Below, one piece after another: positions 54,331 through 64,000 of a DNA stretch of 64,000 nt. This DNA is from Nannochloropsis salina CCMP1776 (lineage: Eukaryota > Sar > Eustigmatophyceae > Eustigmatales > Monodopsidaceae): positions 1,214,468 to 1,278,467 of the forward strand of contig SDOX01000002.1 in the NCBI GenBank assembly GCA_004565275.1, in the 5' to 3' direction. The notes under the pieces are model-generated. The model did no database searches and was not told the DNA's origin. It saw only the letters and a list, made by a program, of their open reading frames with translations. Position numbers and translations under genes: made by a program. How positions within the stretch are numbered: position 1 is the first letter of the stretch; each line of letters opens with the position of its first letter.

Positions 54331-57140
54331 TCATCTTTCCTTTCTTTCCTCAACCCCTATGGCAGTTGAATTCCCAGACCCCGTCCTTTCGGCTTTCATG
54401 CCCCCATGGTCTGTACTCCTCTGCAATTCCCGCAATATCTCTAAGATCAAAACCTTCTGCGCCTGACCGCTTTCCGAACCCTTGTCATGCTCTTTCTTCA
54501 GCATGTCAAACAAGGTGCCATGGAGGGGCAAGGGCTGTTGGCGCAAGGGAGAGGAAGGAAGAACACGAAAGGGATCATCAAACTGGAGGATTCCTCGCCT
54601 AAAGATCCCTTGTCCGACCACCGAAGGGCGTGGGGATATGGCGAGGTGAGGAAGACAAGGGGAAAAGGGGGACCCACCTCGGTGAATTGAAACAGAGAAC
54701 CCTCCCTGGCCACGAAGACATCTTCCTGTCCATAAGGAACAGATGAATTGAGTGCGTCGCCTCCCAGACATTACTGTCCAGTGTCCCTTCGTGCACCGCA
54801 TTAATAATTAATAGCTATGATAATAGTTATGGTTCGCTCAATTATCCAGGATCCGTCTCAGCTGTCACCTCACCTGCGATGCCGCCACACAGCTTTCCAC
54901 CCGCCGCAAGTAGTCCGCATGGTTTTCCTGCATCCTGTTCGTAGGCAACCACACAGCCATAAGAATGATATGATCGGTACGATGATTGCCCCAAAAAGAA
55001 GAGGAGATGGAGGAGGGCGACAGAGATCATGGGTGGCACAAAGAGAGGGAAGAACTGAGTCGCAACTGAATGGAAAGGTCGTTCCCTGAGAGCTCACGAG
55101 GACATGATTGTTTTTCGAGAGGATGAAGACCAGAATGACTACCCTTTTGGGGCGGCAGCTACAAGTGGCACCAATACACAATTCCACTTCTTTCTTCTTT
55201 TCTTCCGTTCCTCCCCCCCCGCCACGTACAGGCGAGCCGCCTCCGGGTTGAATGGAGTAGGTTTTCCAGGGCCGACAATGAGCGAGTCATAATCAGAGGG
55301 CTGAGGGAAAAATCGGGGGAGCGAAAGCAGAGGGGGGGAAAGGGAGGAAGCGATGAGGAGATGGAAGAAGGGAAGGAGGGCGGGAGGGAGGGTTGTGGGA
55401 TAGAAGGGAGGGTATGATGGCCCTGTGTATGCTCGGCACGAGCCAAGCGGATGGGCACCAGGGCGTTGTAGAAAGGGGAGAACAGGTGCAATCAGGCGTG
55501 AGAAGGACACAGGCGAGGCACCTTAAGGTAGAAGATCTTTTTGAGGAGGGTGAGGACGGTGACGATGAAGTGTCGCTCTGGATCCCACTGTGGGTAGAAC
55601 GTATGGAGATCCAGCTCCCCGGTCTGAGGGGAAGCGAGACAGAGAGGGCGAAGAAGGGAGGGAGGACGGGAGAAGGCAAGGAAGTAAAAGGGGATGAGGA
55701 GAGGAACACATACAGATCATGTAGGAGGCCTCGTATAGGTCACGAGTGCGACACCACATACACATCATGTAGGAGGCCTCGTATAGGTCACGAGTGCGAC
55801 ACCACATACACATCATGTAGGAGGCCTCGTATAGGTCACGAGTGCGACACCACATACACATCATGTAGGAGGCCTCGTGTAGGTCACGAGTGCGACACCA
55901 CATACACATCATGTAGGAGGCCTCGTATAGGTCACGAGTGCGACACCACATACACATCATGTAGGAGGCCTCGTGTAGGTCACGAGTGCGATACAAGGGC
56001 GGAGGGCACGAGGGTGGGAAAGAAAGTGCAGAGTGGGGCAGGCGGGGGAGCGGGCAGAGAAGGCAAAGGGAGAAGGAAAGAGAGAGGGGAGGCATGGCAA
56101 GGGGAGGGGTCTGGGGGGCGCCACCTAGGACGCAGGGAATCCTGTACCTGAGGATGCACGAGAGGGTGATAGACGGGGGTGAGAAAATGGAGACGCGGCC
56201 AGGTGTCGACGTCGTTGTAGGCAAGCGGGAGGGTGAGGATAAATTTGAAGATGCCCCGCCCGTAGCGTGCCCGACGGATGAAGGCGACGCCGTGCCAGGT
56301 CCGGAGCGAGGAGGGGGGGCCTTGGGAAGACGGAGGGGGGGGGGGGAGGGGAGGAGGTAGATGCCTGCCGTGTGGAATACAGGGAGACGAGGGTTAGAGA
56401 TCTTGGGCATTCAGACAGGGGGATTGAAGGGACTGCGAGCCAAGAGGAGCTTTTGGGAGGATATGAGGGTTGCTCTGCGACCGGACGAGGGAGACGGATC
56501 TGGGCGCAAGACACAGAAACGACAGGCATGGAGAAGACATGCGCAACACGGTCCTGTCGCCATTCCCACGTTGCGTTGTAGTCATTTTTTATCCCGTCTC
56601 CCAGACTGCCTTCCTCACAATCTAGCAATACATTTCACTTTCACATCACCCACCTGCAGGAGCTTGCCTTCTCAACCATTTGTATTCTACCATCACCTTA
56701 TAGTCCTTGATGGCCTGAAGGGGGGAGGGGAAGAAGTGCATCAATGAATATAAGGTCGCAGACATCGGTGGAGAGAGTGATATCGCCGGGAAAAGACGAT
56801 GTCATTTTATGGATTAGGGATAGGAATGGGATGTTGAAAATGCGAGGACAGGCCCGTGGGAAAAAGTCATGAAAGGCCTTACCTGCGCACGTGCCCTCCA
56901 TCTTGTTTCCTCTGTTTCTGTCCCTGCATGGCTGCCACAAATATCTGCTTTGCTTTCCTTTGTCTTAGCTGATGGTTGTTGCAGACCTTCGTCTTCATTT
57001 TCTAAACTCCGACACGCTTCCCACTCGTACTCTTGCCTGAAGGACAAAACACTCATGTCAAGCTCCTCTTCTTCCTCTTTTGCCTCCTTTTGACTGCGCT
57101 GCGTCGAGTCTGGCTGCGGAATACGGGCACTTGCGTTCAT
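54331..57140 (-). CDS. AKTIP/FTS-like ubiquitin-conjugating enzyme variant (UEV), about 8 exons
   Basis: Exons in order: 57140-56883, 56714-56654, 56364-56148 (or from 56320), 55623-55522, 55300-55226, 54927-54874, about 54786-54678 (least certain), 54608-54331. The protein follows AKTIP (fused toes), an E2-like fold lacking the catalytic Cys that works in the FTS-Hook-FHIP complex on vesicle and dynein transport: DYKVMVEYKWLRRQAPAG, TWHGVAFIRRARYGRGIFKF, WPRLHFLTPVYHPLVHPQ, TGELDLHTFYPQWDPERHF, LTLLKKIFYLK, and PFNPEAARLYENHADYLRRV all match. The E2 active-site Cys region has none here. The third exon contains a 12-G run (plus strand), and the upstream acceptor is out of frame by one base with the conserved TWHGV part. 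The C-terminal 90 residues (LHGTLFDMLKKEHDKG) are lineage-specific. Overall identity is good; exon 7 is tentative. Confidence 0.8.
55716..55992. repeat. 48-bp minisatellite, about 5.8 copies
   Basis: Copies start at 55716, 55764, 55812, 55860, 55908 and 55956 (last partial). They are nearly identical; one site alternates A or G (A, A, A, G, A, G). The array lies in the UEV intron between 55624 and 56147. Because 48 is a multiple of three, frames through it stay open on both strands, but these are not genes. Confidence 0.96.
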
Positions 57141-57604
57141 ATCTGGCGTGTGTGGCTAAACTTGTTCATGATCGAAGCAGACGGGAAACGGATATAAGAG
57201 GGCGATTGCTGAGCACTGGGAGACACGGCTCTGCCAGCGTCCAAGAAAAAACTACCAGAGACACCACGCATAATCTTTTCGAGCCCGTCACGGTCTGCAC
57301 GGACGGAAATAGAAGAGATGCACGTGCGTGTGCCAATCATCGCGTTTCACTGGGGTCACATCGAGGGCTTGCGTTTTTCACTCCTGCTAGCCCCATCCCC
57401 ATCCCAAAGGGCTATGTCCCGATCTCGCGCTGACTTGAATGTGGCATGCGCCGTCTCTTTCCCACGCCTGACCTGCGTAAATATCTCTCCTCACACTTCC
57501 CAGGCTATTGGAGCGGCAGGAAATTGTCCTCACCGTTGGATTCTTGGCCTTATCATAGTGACGACCAGGCTGGGTGATTACTTTGTGGGAGGAGTCGCCC
57601 CGAC
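57141..57604. promoter_or_regulatory. Divergent promoter region, UEV / MMPL transporter
   Basis: About 464 bases between the two start codons. No coding feature beyond chance frames. Presumed shared promoter region. Confidence 0.45.
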
Positions 57605-60600
57605 ATGGCGCATCATTCCCATTCTCGAATTGCCCTCCGGTGGGTGCACTGGATTAAGCAGCTGCGATGGGTGGTACTGGGCTTATGGTACGTCGAGGAG
57701 TTGCATGAGAGGAGCATAATCGCATGAATTGAGAAGAAGAGGATGCGAGTGAGCAAGGCCAACCACGATGGAAGGAAGTCAGGAAGGGAGGAAGGGAGGG
57801 AACGAGATAATATCGGAGCATCTTGGGATGTTAAAAACTCAAAATGATGGTGAACAGTTTTCTTTTTTTCAAGGCTGCGATTCATGTGTGAGGCACGATT
57901 GTGTGAAACCTAGAAACGTCAAATCCTTGTGGACATTGGAACATTTTTTAACCCCCCTTTCCCTCACTCATCCATTCCAGGTGCGTGGTGATAGTCTTGG
58001 GGGCCACGTTCGGTCTGAAGTTCCTCGATATCACCGTCTCAGATTTTCCGGCGCCAGCAGGAAGGTAAAGACTGCTGTGCGAGGAAGATGAAGGAGAAGA
58101 GGGGAGGCTCGGGGAGGGAAAGGCCAGGGAAAGGGGAGGAAGTGAGACAATACTGGGGCAGAAAGTGGCGTAACCCCCGAGAGGGACGATGAAAACGAAG
58201 CATCACTGAGCAAGAGGTGGTTTCCGACGGTACTTATCCCTTTCTATCCTCCTCTGCCCCTCCTATTTTCAGTCCCTCTCACGCCTCAGGCCAGGCCCTC
58301 TTGGAGTACTTCCCAGAGCAGGAGGGCGTGCTTCTCGAGACCCTGTTACTGCAGGTCAGGTGGCAGGGAGGCTCACACAGGGAGGGAAACGCACGGAGGC
58401 CTCATACGATGCCCCTCCCTCCCTCCCTCCCTCCCTCCCTCCCTCCAGGCCTCCGCTGATGTGACCCAGCCCCCCCTCTCCACGTCCCTGGTCGCCTTCT
58501 ACCACGCCTACGCGCAGAGCCTCACAAGCAACTATGGGGCGTACCTGAAAGGGCCCATCCTCTCCTACTACCTGCTGAACGCCTTCACGCCCGAGCTGGC
58601 CACGCCCCTGTTGGCCTCTGACAATGTGCGCCGGGGGGACGAGGGGGGGGGGTGAAGCCCGACGTTCCTACCCGTCCATCCCATCCCCTCACGTGCCCTC
58701 CCTCCCTCCCTCCCTCCCTCCCTCCCTCCCTCCCTCTTTCCAGACCTCCACCCTCTTCGTTGTCAACTACGTCCACCTGCCTTCGGACAGGGAGAACATC
58801 GCATTCATCGAGTTCCTCCTTCAAGAGGCGCGTCGCCTCCTTCCTGACTTCGTGAGCTTCGACTCCCTACCCCTTGGTCCCCCCTCCTCCCTTTCCCCCT
58901 CCTCTCCCGCTCCCTGGAGGGGGCGTGACCTCCCTCTTGCCACACCTTCACCTCCTTCCCTCCCTCCCTCCCGTCCTCCTCCCCTCCCTGTTCCCCGCCG
59001 TCCCTTAGGGCCTTGCGGAGAGCGTTTCCCCCGGATTGACGGGGCTCGGAGCCTTCAGTGTGGACATCACGGAAGGCGTGAAGGAGGATGCCGCGAGGTA
59101 GGCATCTCTTGACTCTCATTCTCTCCCTTCCTCCCTCCCTCCGTCCCTCCTTCTTCTCCTTTCTTGGCTTCTCACAGCCACCGCCTCCCCGGCCTACTTC
59201 CATCCTTACTCGTGAGGGAAAGAGGGCTTGCCTGAATTTTGCCCGCCCTCCCTCCCTCCCTCCCGCCCGCCCGCTTGCCCTCCCTCCCTCCCTCCCTTGC
59301 AGGATCGACATCTACGTCCTGCCTCTGGCCCTTCTCATCCTGGCCTACGTGCTCCACTCCTTACCACTCATGCTGATACCCCTCCTAACCATCACCGTCA
59401 CTCTACTGGGGCAGGTAGGGAGGGAGGGCGGGAGGGAGGGAGGGAGCGAAGGCTCTGTCTGCAGGTGCTGTGCCAGGACACGGAGTTCCACGCGGCGCTC
59501 CGCGTAGCCTGTAGAGGCGAGCACGACGCGTGCGATCTCCATTGACCCGCCCGCCGTGTCTTGTCAAGTGTGATAGCCCCTCACGATGGATGATATGACA
59601 GATATTATAGATTGATGGAAAGGTCAGAGCCCTGCCAACTCCTCTGTCTGTGTCGGGCGAGACCGGTGTGCTAACATCGGGGTAGGCTTTTGCGACGGCT
59701 CCCCGCGAGCAATGCGCCCGACATGTCCTCTCGGTCGCTCGAGGCTCCCTCGTGCGCCATTTCTCATCATCCCGCCCTCTTCATCTTCACACTCACGCCT
59801 CCACTATACATCCGGGTAGTTTCTTATCATGTACCCGATCGCCCAGCACGTCGACGTCGTCTCATTCGCCCCTACGGTCATGGCCTCCCTCTCCATTGCC
59901 ATGGGGATCGACTACTCCCTATTCCAACTCACCAGGTGCGCAGACTCCCCCTCCCTCAACCCCTCTCTCATTAAAGTCCAAGTTTTCATTCTTTTTTGCC
60001 GTGTTCTGCACCTCCCTTGTCTTCTCCTGCTCTGTCCATCCTTTCCATCTCGCACGACCGACCTGCTCCCTCCCACGCTCCCTCACTCTTCACCCCCTTC
60101 TCCCTTCCCCCCTTCCCCTCCCTCCCTTCCCCCAGGTTCATGGACGGGGTGGCGGCGGGGAAGGACCTGTTCAACGCCGTCTGCCTCATGACCGAGAGCG
60201 CCGGCTATATCATCCTCGTCAGCGGCTCCACTCTCTGCGTCTCGTTCCTGGGTATACCCTCTCTTCCTGCCTTCCTCCTTCTCCTGCCTTTCTCTGAACA
60301 TCAGCGTTTGCTGTCCACCCTCGTGGTCCTAATTTCTCACCCTCCCTTCCTCCCTCCCTCCCTCCCTCCCCTCAGGCCTCGTCTTCCTCCCCATGGAGAT
60401 CCTCCGGTCTTTGGGCCTCGCCGCCTCCATCACCATCCTGACGGCCCTCTCCGTCAACCTCACCCTCCTCCCTGCCCTCCTCCTCGTCCTAGGGCCCGCC
60501 CTCCTCGCGGCAGATGCCTGGATGAAACGGGGATGGGCAAGGGGGAAAGCGGCCCTGTGGGGAAGGAGGGGGAGGAGGAAGGGGAGGAGGAAGGGGGCGG

Positions 60601-63600
60601 GTAAAGGAGGTTGGGAAGCACCGCTCCTGGAAGGCGCGACGGACAAGGAAGACAAGGAGCAACGCGTGTGGAAGAAGGAGGAGGCGATGGAGGAGAACAG
60701 CGAGGAAATGGACGATGGTGGCTACGACTGTGACGAGTCGGCGCCCCTGAAGAAAGGCTGTTGGCTCGGATTGGCCAGGTTAGGGGAAGGGAGGGAGGGA
60801 ACGGAGAGGGAAGTCGATGGAAGCATCGCGTGCTCGCAGTGTGTCCGTAGCCCCAGTGCCGGTCAATGCCGCTCTTACTCTTTCCTTTCCCCCTCCTACC
60901 AAGGTTCATCTCCCACAAACCCTACGGCCTTGGTGCCCTCCTCCTCCTTCTCGCCCTGGCTCTTCCCGTTGCGGTGCAACTCAAGGACATGGAAACAAGC
61001 GGTAGGAGGGCGGGAAAGAAAGAGATAGAGCGCGCTTGTGGTGGATTTAAGCCTTATGATGTTAAGGGCACATATAGTAATGGTCGTCAAATCCGACTGC
61101 TTGTTCATCTTCCCTCGGCCCCTCCCTCCTTCCCTCCCTCCCCGCCCCCTTCCAATCTCAGTTGAATTCGACCTCATGCTCCCCTTTGGCTCGGGCTCCT
61201 ACAACACGCTCGAAACGATTTCCTCCAACTACGGAGGGGCGGGCGTCGTCTTCCCCTACAAAGTCATTTTTATTGACAGGTCCTCACTCTGCCTTCCTCC
61301 TTTCCTCCCGTCCTCCCTTTCTCCCTCCCTATTTTCTCTATTCTCGGATCCTCTGAAAGGAAGCACACGTCGATCAGAATCTTGTGGTCTTCTTATTCCT
61401 TCATCCTGACATTGTCCCCCTGTCGCTTTCTTTCCCCTTCCTCGTTCCTTTACGATGCACCCTCTTCTCAGTGAGGATATCTTCACTCCTCAAAGCTACG
61501 CCGCCATGAGCCATGTCCTCGCATCCCTGGTAGAAAGCGCGCCGCCGCTTGAGCTAATGGACGTGACTGGGATCATGGTCTTGGGGGGGCAGGTAGGCAA
61601 GAAGGGAGGGAGGGAGGGAGGGAGGGAAAGAGGGAGGGTCGGAGCGGCGCCGCGACGCCTTGAACTGGTCCATCCGCTCGTTTATAGACTCAAACGATGA
61701 GAAACAATGACCATGCGCTCCTGCTTGAGGAGTGTATCGTTTGAAAAAGATCATGCGCGTCCTGCTTCAGAGGTGTATGGTTTGAAAATTGGCTTGTGAA
61801 CGGATCCATTCCGCGCCACTCTGCCGGCCATCTAATGGAGAAGGGTCGCCGGAGCGCCCACCTATCTCCCGCTCCATAGATTGCTCTGGTACGCGGTAAA
61901 CTAATGGAGAACGCGTTTCATCTACCCTCTGGCTCGTCCACCCCTTCTTAGGAAGTATCTTACGCGGAGATGACTGCGGCCTTGAACGCCACCGTGCCCA
62001 CAACCAGGCAGTTCACGCTGCAGGTGAGAAGAGAGATCTTGAGCCCAAGGAATTGTGGACCGAAGACGGCACAGGAGGAAAAGAGAGGGAAACAAGCGAC
62101 GCAGAGCTAGTTGATATATCGCTACGCTCTGATCCCTTAGCTGAAGTAGCTTACGACTGCGACCCCCGCCCTCCTTCTCTCTAACAGACACTACGTGACA
62201 CCCTGGTGTCGTCCAATGGCAAGGCTACCTACGCCACACTGACCCTGACCATCGACCCTTACTCGTCCGAGGGGCAGGTACCCCTTCCTTCTTCCTTTCT
62301 TTTTTTCTCTTTCCTTCCCTCCCTTCCCATTTCCCGCATTCTTTTCTTTTTTGGGATCTAGACGGGTGGAATGATCTGCCTGTTCGCGCGGAACAACCTC
62401 TCAATCGCAAGATGCTTTCTCAAGTGTCTCCTCTCCTTTTCTTCCCACTCCCACCTCCCTCATGTCTTCGCATAGGCCTGGATCGACACGGTTCGCGACA
62501 TATTGAAGGGATCTGAGTCCTCCTCAGGCCTCACACTCCATCTGGACGGTCCTGCCGCCGTGATCCACGACGCGGTAAGAAAGGAGGGAGGGAAAAAAGC
62601 AGAGCTCGTGGGGGAAAGGGACGTCACCGATGGCAAGTAGCGAAGCATCGAGAGCGCACAAAGCACCGCTTTTCCTCATCCCATGCCCACCTTCTCCCTC
62701 CGACTCGCTAACTTCCCCTCCTTTCCATCAGGTGGGCTCCGTCCTCTCCGCCTTCCCTACCATGATTAGTATCACCCTCGCCGTCGTCTTCTTCCTCATT
62801 GGGGTGGCCTACCGGTCCATCGTCGCTCCGCTTCGCTCCGTCCTCACCATCGCGCTCACCCTCACTTTTGTCTACGGCCTGGCCGTTTGCGTCTATCAGT
62901 GGGGGGCGTTTGATGGGCTCGGTCTCCGGGCTCTGGGACAGGTCCGTCCTGCTCTCCATCCCTCCCTCCCTCCCTCCCTCGCTATCCACGCTCCTTCCTC
63001 TCTCCTAACGAGTCCCTTTCTACTTTGTCTTCTTTCCTTCTGCCTCGCCACTGTCGTTTGGATTAGGAAGTCCTTTATCTGTCCGAGCCTGCGTGACCAC
63101 TCATAGTTCTTCCCCCCCCTCTCCCCCTGCCTCTCTGGATGTCTCCTTGCTCAGTCGGGCTCCCTGGCCTGGCTTCCCCTCGTCATGTGTTTCTCCATCA
63201 TCGTCGGCCTCGGGCTGGACTATGACGTATTCCTCGTCACCCGCATCTTGGAGTACAGGATGGAGGCGCACACGGACCAAGGTCAGGGGGGAGGGCGGCG
63301 GGGGGGGAGGATGGATCAAGGGGGGGGGGGGTCCTGAAGGTGGTTTTTCATCGTTCTTCATGTCCGAACTCTCGTTGTGATTTTTTCCACCTTTCTCCAC
63401 TTCCACACCTCTTCTTCTTTCTCGTCTTTTTCTCTCTGGCACGACCCCTCCTGTAGGTGCCCTGGTGCGGGGCATGGTCAACACGGGACACATCATCACG
63501 GCGGCGGGTAAGAGAGGACAGATAACGGAAAAGAAAGAGAAAAAATTAGGCTATGTAGGGTCTCAGTTGCGACTTTGCAGTTTTTTACGAGACTATATTA

Positions 63601-63962
63601 TATCGCTCTATTCCTTACCATGTGACAGGTATCATTATGGCTGTAGCTTTCTCAGGCCTCCTCTTCTCCTCCGAGGTTAGTAGACCCGACACAAAGAAAG
63701 GGATTTCGGGGGTTTCGAAGGAATCTTTTCTAATGACATTTTCATCCCTCTCCTCTTCTGTCGCCTTTTCCTCCGTCTCGCTCCTCAGCTTATCCTCAAT
63801 CAGACCGCGTTCCTCCTCGTCGTCTCTGTCCTCCTTGATACTTTCGTCGTGCGGACGTTCCTGGTCCCGATCCTGATGACATGGTCTGGAGCTTACACAT
63901 GGTGGCCTAGGCAGCGATTACCGACACCAACGAAAGATCTGTGTCCGGAAGAGTACATGTGA
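57605..63962 (+). CDS. MMPL/RND-superfamily transporter, 21 exons
   Basis: Exons: 57605-57687, 57981-58064, 58273-58354, 58449-58625, 58744-58851, 59009-59097, 59303-59414, 59820-59935, 60136-60251, 60376-60778, 60904-61001, 61162-61279, 61472-61592, 61952-62023, 62188-62277, 62476-62574, 62732-62941, 63155-63281, 63457-63507, 63629-63675, 63789-63962. They sum exactly to 859 codons (858 aa). The protein has two homologous halves. Each has a first membrane helix, a large extracytoplasmic loop and a block of helices carrying the MMPL signature: SIAMGIDYSLFQLTRF in the first half and IIVGLGLDYDVFLVTRI in the second, with acidic residues likely used in proton relay. VEFDLMLPFGSGSYNTLE and GAGVVFPYKVIF are also typical. 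A basic/acidic cytosolic loop of about 80 residues links the halves. Mycobacterial MmpL proteins export lipids and glycolipids; the substrate here is unknown. Confidence 0.93.
58410..58447 (+). repeat. (CCCT)n tract at an MMPL intron acceptor
   Basis: A CCCT-unit microsatellite runs directly into CAG and exon 4. Similar tracts end other introns of this gene (near 58690-58738, 59255-59300 and 60345-60372). Confidence 0.85.
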
Positions 63963-64000
63963 TTGGGGTCGATCAGGTGATCGAAGAGGCTCATGATAGT

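Noticed and set aside
55393-56410. Long frames on both strands through the 48-bp repeats (16-residue protein repeats)
   Set aside because: The repeat unit is a multiple of three with no stops, so open frames are automatic. The array lies in an intron between two conserved UEV exons.

Overview
This window is eukaryotic nuclear DNA, most likely from a photosynthetic stramenopile (heterokont) alga; a eustigmatophyte such as Nannochloropsis/Microchloropsis would fit. Genes lie on both strands at high density, with one gene every 2 to 3 kb. Many are split by short GT-AG introns, often with pyrimidine tracts before the acceptor. Several predicted proteins begin with a secretory signal followed by an S/A-F motif, the bipartite plastid presequence of algae with secondary red plastids. 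The taxonomic call is inference. The gene models below were built by hand from splice sites, reading frame and family motifs, and nearly all of them close to whole codons.

Layout. 1-5.6 kb: amidohydrolase-2 protein (-), dCMP deaminase (+), a weak hypothetical (-). 5.6-9.3 kb: 1031-residue protein with two MYND zinc fingers (+). 10.6-14.2 kb: isocitrate lyase/PEP-mutase superfamily enzyme (-) and ORC4 (-). 14.7-16.1 kb: small hypothetical (-) and SUMO (+). 17-23.1 kb: organellar-type tryptophanyl-tRNA synthetase (-), ALG9 mannosyltransferase (+), probable thylakoid-lumen PsbQ-like protein (-). 24-30.6 kb: histone-H1-like protein (-), splicing factor CDC40/PRP17 (-), SAP/J-like/zinc-finger protein (+), small zinc-knuckle protein (-). 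31-37.6 kb: FAD monooxygenase-like protein (-), D-lactate dehydrogenase (+), SDR39U1-type epimerase (+). 38.3-46.8 kb: fatty-acyl-AMP ligase-like enzyme (-), NSUN-type RNA methyltransferase (-), carotenoid oxygenase (+). 47.8-49.6 kb: ELO fatty-acid elongase (-). 49.7-54.3 kb is gene-poor and looks AT-richer; it holds one orphan secreted-protein gene. 54.3-64 kb: AKTIP/FTS-like ubiquitin-E2 variant (-) and a 21-exon MMPL/RND-family transporter (+).

The genes do not form one pathway. They are a mixture of housekeeping functions (replication, splicing, translation, SUMO, N-glycosylation, nucleotide metabolism) and plastid or lipid functions (lumen protein, carotenoid cleavage, elongase, acyl-AMP ligase, MMPL transporter). 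Divergent pairs are common, for example NSUN/carotenoid oxygenase with about 200 bp between start codons, WARS/ALG9, CDC40/SAP-J and UEV/MMPL, which suggests shared promoters. I found no rRNA or tRNA gene, CRISPR array or recognisable transposon or viral element. I did not find a convincing undescribed multi-gene system. The most unusual items are the SAP/J-like/zinc-finger architecture, the C-terminally extended acyl-AMP ligase, the heavily intron-split MMPL transporter and the orphan secreted protein.
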